The translations under genes and the position numbers were made by a program. The notes beneath the pieces are model-generated. The model searched no databases and was not told the origin of the DNA. It was given only the letters and a program-made list of their open reading frames with translations. A stretch of 7,866 nucleotides of DNA from Actinomycetota bacterium (GTDB taxonomy: Bacteria > Actinomycetota > Actinomycetes > Nanopelagicales > Nanopelagicaceae), in contig WLGP01000036.1 of NCBI GenBank assembly GCA_009703165.1, forward strand, positions 1-7,866. Reading direction: 5' to 3'. Below, one piece after another: positions 7,132 through 7,866 of the stretch (position 1 is its first letter; every line of letters starts with the position of its first letter).

Positions 7132-7866
7132 CTACTCGTTCCAACCGCCATCGCCAGGAGATGCTGGCTGATCAAAATCTTGTGGCGATGATGATGTGAA
7201 GTCGCGACCTGAACCTGGGTTTGCCGCCATATCTGCAAAGCGTGCAAAGTGAAGTTGGGCTGAGACGGTAATTGTGCGCGTTGGTCCGTTACGGTGCTTT
7301 GCAACGATGAGATCTGCCTCGCCTTGGCGATTCTGCGAGTCATACATATCTTCGCGGTGGAGCAAGATAACAACGTCGGCATCTTGTTCGATCGAACCAG
7401 ATTCACGGAGGTCAGAGAGCATCGGCAATTTATTTGTACGTTGTTCAGGTCCACGGTTGAGCTGTGAAATTGCGATTACCGGAACATCGAGCTCTTTCGC
7501 CATCAACTTCAAGTGACGTGAGAATTCAGATACTTCTTGTTGACGGTTCTCAACGCGCTTTCCTGAGCTCATAAGCTGGAGGTAGTCGATCACTACTAAT
7601 TGCAGGTTATGGCGCTGCTTGAGGCGACGCGCCTTTGCGCGGATCTCCATCATAGAAAGGTTCGGTGAATCATCGATAAAGAGTGGCGCATCAGAGATTT
7701 CGCCCATACGACGTGCAAGCTTTGCCCAATCATCATCGCTGAGTTGTCCAGAGCGGATGCTATTAAGCCCAACGCGCGCTTCGGCTGACAACATACGCAT
7801 TGTAATTTCTGATTTAGACATTTCTAGAGAGAAGATCACTGCAGTTTTATTCTCGTGGATAGCTGC
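7132..7866 (-). CDS. dnaB: Replicative DNA helicase DnaB, C-terminal part (5' partial)
   Basis: Hexameric replicative helicase that unwinds DNA at the fork. The window holds the last 244 residues; the frame stays open to the right edge, so the N-terminal primase-interaction domain and the Walker A loop lie outside. A GTG at 7837-7839 is an internal valine (TAVIFSLEMS), not a start. Visible motifs, numbered from the window edge: SLEMS with the catalytic glutamate (13-17), Walker B LVVIDYLQL (90-98, D94), AISQLNRG (132-139), the DLRESGSIEQDADVVILLHR block (152-171) and KHRNGPT (190-196), which supplies the arginine-finger region. The RecA core is intact and uninterrupted, with no intein in the visible portion. 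After the usual ARFADMA end, a tail of about 30 residues rich in Gly, Ser, Pro and Asp and ending GGWNE is probably disordered. The 3' end touches the convergent EamA gene with no gap. Confidence 0.97.
   Translation of the reverse strand, partial: AAIHENKTAVIFSLEMSKSEITMRMLSAEARVGLNSIRSGQLSDDDWAKLARRMGEISDAPLFIDDSPNLSMMEIRAKARRLKQRHNLQLVVIDYLQLMSSGKRVENRQQEVSEFSRHLKLMAKELDVPVIAISQLNRGPEQRTNKLPMLSDLRESGSIEQDADVVILLHREDMYDSQNRQGEADLIVAKHRNGPTRTITVSAQLHFARFADMAANPGSGRDFTSSSPQDFDQPASPGDGGWNE

Noticed and set aside
7837..7839. GTG as the start of a short DnaB-like protein
   Set aside because: The frame continues to the window edge with conserved DnaB sequence (ENKTAVIFSLEMS), so the codon is an internal valine and the gene is cut by the window, not truncated.
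1..7866. Search for mobile elements, CRISPR repeats, tRNA or rRNA genes and defence cassettes
   Set aside because: No transposase, integrase, direct-repeat array, tRNA-like cloverleaf or att-like repeat was seen; nearly every base is in a conserved housekeeping or regulatory gene.

Overview
The window reads as a stretch of chromosomal core genome from a streamlined, moderate-GC actinobacterium. The proteins look most like those of mycobacteria and relatives: a PhoP-type response regulator, a bifunctional-type Dcd that starts MLLSDRD, a FadE5-type acyl-CoA dehydrogenase, and a LemA–HtpX pair. The base composition, however, looks near 50% GC, and gene packing is extreme: the longest gap between genes is 82 bases. 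Planktonic freshwater or marine Actinobacteria (Nanopelagicales/acI-like) fit this best, but that placement is inference from recalled protein similarity and composition, not from a search.

Layout, left to right. (1) Bases 1-2195, plus strand: a two-component pair, with an OmpR/PhoB-family response regulator (5' end cut by the window) followed 2 bases later by its membrane histidine kinase. (2) Bases 2185-4278, minus strand: a unit transcribed dcd → lemA → htpX. dcd makes dUMP from dCTP, lemA encodes a single-pass membrane protein, and htpX encodes a membrane zinc protease; lemA and htpX are 5 bases apart. The htpX 3' end overlaps the kinase 3' end by 11 bases. (3) Bases 4279-4360: an 82-base divergent promoter region. 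(4) Bases 4361-7131, plus strand: a FadE5-like acyl-CoA dehydrogenase, then a 10-TM EamA-family transporter 17 bases downstream. (5) Bases 7132-7866, minus strand: the C-terminal part of the replicative helicase DnaB, which runs off the right edge and whose stop codon directly abuts the transporter stop codon.

Regulatory features are sparse but informative. dcd (GTG start) and the EamA gene (ATG start) each have a TANNNT -10 hexamer ending exactly 6 bases before the start codon and no Shine-Dalgarno sequence, which is the geometry of leaderless transcripts. The acyl-CoA dehydrogenase may follow the same plan with weaker boxes. The 43-base dcd-lemA gap holds two overlapping, mutually exclusive hairpins, one of which would cover the only SD-like sequence of lemA.

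I found no mobile element, tRNA or rRNA gene, CRISPR array, defence cassette or clearly novel system. The genes belong to known families; the points worth a second look are regulatory and architectural.
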